DNA from: Persicitalea sp963803495
Lineage (GTDB): Bacteria > Bacteroidota > Bacteroidia > Cytophagales > Spirosomataceae
Length of the DNA stretch: 64,000 nucleotides
Direction of reading: 5' to 3'
NCBI GenBank assembly: GCA_963803495.1
Contig: CAWDMP010000002.1
Span: forward strand, 4,278,001 to 4,342,000
Shown one piece after another: positions 62,903 to 64,000 of this stretch. The notes under the pieces were generated by a model. The model searched no databases. It was given only the letters and a program-made list of their open reading frames with translations, and had not been told where the DNA came from. The position numbers were made by a program, and so were the translations under genes. The first letter of the stretch is position 1. The number at the start of each line of letters is the position of its first letter.

Positions 62903-64000
62903 CTACAACTGCGGCTGCTGCAGTACCTCCGACTCCGGCATGTTGTGTAAACCTTTGGCTTTGCGTGTCCGCATCCAGAAAAAGAGAAAAGTAAAAGCTA
63001 CGATCAGAATGATGGGGAAGGTAGTCATGTTCACCAAGGTAGCCTGCCCGGCAGCCAGATCGAGCGCGTCGCCGGTGAGCCCCTGGGCCGACAGCGTAGC
63101 GCGGTGCCCGTCGATCCAGCTGCCAATGATCGGCTGGAAAATCGCCGTCGAAAACATCCCCATTCCACCAACGAGCGAGAGCCCAAAAGCACCACTGAGG
63201 GGTACCTTCTCGGCCACAAAACCCAGCATCGTCGGCCAGAAGTAGCATACGCCCAGCGCAAAGCAAATGGCCGCAAGGTAGGCGGTAGGGCCCGTTACGG
63301 TACTGAACAGGTAAATACCGATGGTCGCAAAAATAGCTGAACCCAGCAAAACGCCAGTTTGTCCGAACTTACCGATTACATCGCCCGCGAAGAACCGTCC
63401 GACGGCCATCAGTCCCGTCACCAGTGCCAGAATCAATAGGGGCTCAGCGCCGCTTTTGCTCAAAATAACTGCGGTCCATTGCTGTGGACCGAATTCAGAA
63501 ATGGCGGTAAGCGCCATAAACACAAGAATAAAAAGAAATAGCGGATTAAGCATGCCCTTGAAGTTCTCGGACAGCGAAGTGGCCCCTTCGACCACCGCTT
63601 TCGGGAAAGTCTGCCCCCAGAAAAGAATGGCATAAATGATCGTCGGAATCATAATGATCCATATTTGTGCTTCCCAGGTCATGCCCATTTTGGTCATGCC
63701 CAGCGAGATCAGACTACCCAACACAATACCGCCCGGGAACCACATATGGAAGCGGCTGAGCATCTTGTTCATTTTCAAGCCCGCGTACGAATCCGCAATC
63801 ATTGGATTACAGGCTGCCTCGGTGCAGCCGTTGCCAATTCCGATGAATAGGGTGGAGATAAGCAAGCCGTTGTAGCCGCCCGAATAAATAGTGAATACTA
63901 TACCAAGCGTGTGCATGACGAAAGCGACCATCATGATGACGCGTGGCCCCACGGTGTGGTACACCAGGCCGCCAATGATCATGGCGATAGGAAAGCCATA
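62903..64000 (-). CDS. sugar MFS transporter (5' partial)
   Basis: At least 365 residues are visible; the frame is still open at base 64000, so the N-terminus lies beyond the window. The protein is almost entirely hydrophobic, with about ten membrane segments visible and the phrase GIGNGCTEAACNPMIADSYAG. The overall layout is that of the major facilitator superfamily, and the phylum context suggests a sugar permease such as the FucP or glucose/galactose type. An apparent ATG at 63982 is internal. The terminator at 62845-62881 closes it. Confidence 0.85.
   Translation of the reverse strand, partial: YGFPIAMIIGGLVYHTVGPRVIMMVAFVMHTLGIVFTIYSGGYNGLLISTLFIGIGNGCTEAACNPMIADSYAGLKMNKMLSRFHMWFPGGIVLGSLISLGMTKMGMTWEAQIWIIMIPTIIYAILFWGQTFPKAVVEGATSLSENFKGMLNPLFLFILVFMALTAISEFGPQQWTAVILSKSGAEPLLILALVTGLMAVGRFFAGDVIGKFGQTGVLLGSAIFATIGIYLFSTVTGPTAYLAAICFALGVCYFWPTMLGFVAEKVPLSGAFGLSLVGGMGMFSTAIFQPIIGSWIDGHRATLSAQGLTGDALDLAAGQATLVNMTTFPIILIVAFTFLFFWMRTRKAKGLHNMPESEVLQQPQL

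Overview
The window reads as a chromosomal segment of a Bacteroidota bacterium of the order Cytophagales, most likely the Spirosomataceae/Cytophagaceae group. The evidence is a PorX regulator and a type IX secretion (T9SS) sorting domain, an Oar-type TonB-dependent receptor, promoter boxes of the Bacteroidota form TAnnTTTG, and TIGR02757, DUF4905 and DUF7935 family proteins. The GC content is moderately high and many short palindromic repeats lie between genes. The genus is inference only. No tRNA, rRNA, CRISPR array or phage structural gene was seen. One structured RNA, the small SRP RNA, is present.

Layout. 1-3552: a pdxA fragment cut by the window edge, a YicC-type RNase, a 3-methyladenine glycosylase and a Gfo/Idh/MocA oxidoreductase. 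3553-4307: a gene-free stretch. 4308-9843: two tandem secreted DUF4331 paralogs, the second with a T9SS tail, and a TPR lipoprotein. 9971-12563: a saccharopine dehydrogenase/ALDH7 pair that looks like lysine catabolism, closed by a 62-bp perfect palindrome shared with the convergent ftsH. 12644-19032: housekeeping genes (ftsH, rsfS, biotin ligase, TMEM220 protein, TPR lipoprotein, SRP RNA, transaldolase-like aldolase, FtsE-like ATPase). 19075-27123: a run of same-strand catabolic genes (RraA-like, ceramidase-like, FucP-type permease, GH27 alpha-galactosidase, RidA, 3-hydroxyacyl-CoA dehydrogenase-like, NHL-repeat protein, membrane dipeptidase). 27201-34644: porX, kdsB, DUF4905, LysM/RlpA-like, TIGR02757, polyprenyl synthase and patatin. 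34808-42688: a TonB receptor, selD, an S23-type four-helix-bundle unit, an alpha/beta hydrolase, a small lipoprotein and a sulfatase. 42707-50293: a two-gene restriction-modification-like defence module. 50472-64000: housekeeping genes (tetrapyrrole-type methyltransferase, YflT-like stress protein, MBL hydrolase, pssA, purS, CoA-binding protein, NUMOD4/HNH protein, a very large histidine kinase, an A-type Fe-S protein, a DUF7935-like protein, mutS2, and an MFS permease cut by the edge).

Frameshifts. Interrupted reading frames are concentrated between about 28,960 and 48,300: kdsB, DUF4905, TonB receptor, S23 protein, hydrolase, sulfatase, methyltransferase and helicase. I found none in the first 28.9 kb or the last 14 kb. 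Several sit in homopolymer runs. This looks partly like a locally poor assembly, but the methyltransferase and DUF4905 genes carry so many breaks that real decay is also possible.

Most interesting candidates. (1) A PLD-nuclease/SF2-helicase protein beside an Eco57I-like methyltransferase that appears to carry a C-terminal AlbA_2 (Schlafen-type) domain. (2) An S23 four-helix-bundle gene enclosed by long inverted repeats and placed exactly between a stop and a start codon. (3) A family of four long AT-rich inverted-repeat elements with the arm GTTTATTTGTTTA. (4) The tandem DUF4331 plus TPR secreted locus. (5) An alpha-galactosidase/ceramidase-like catabolic cluster.
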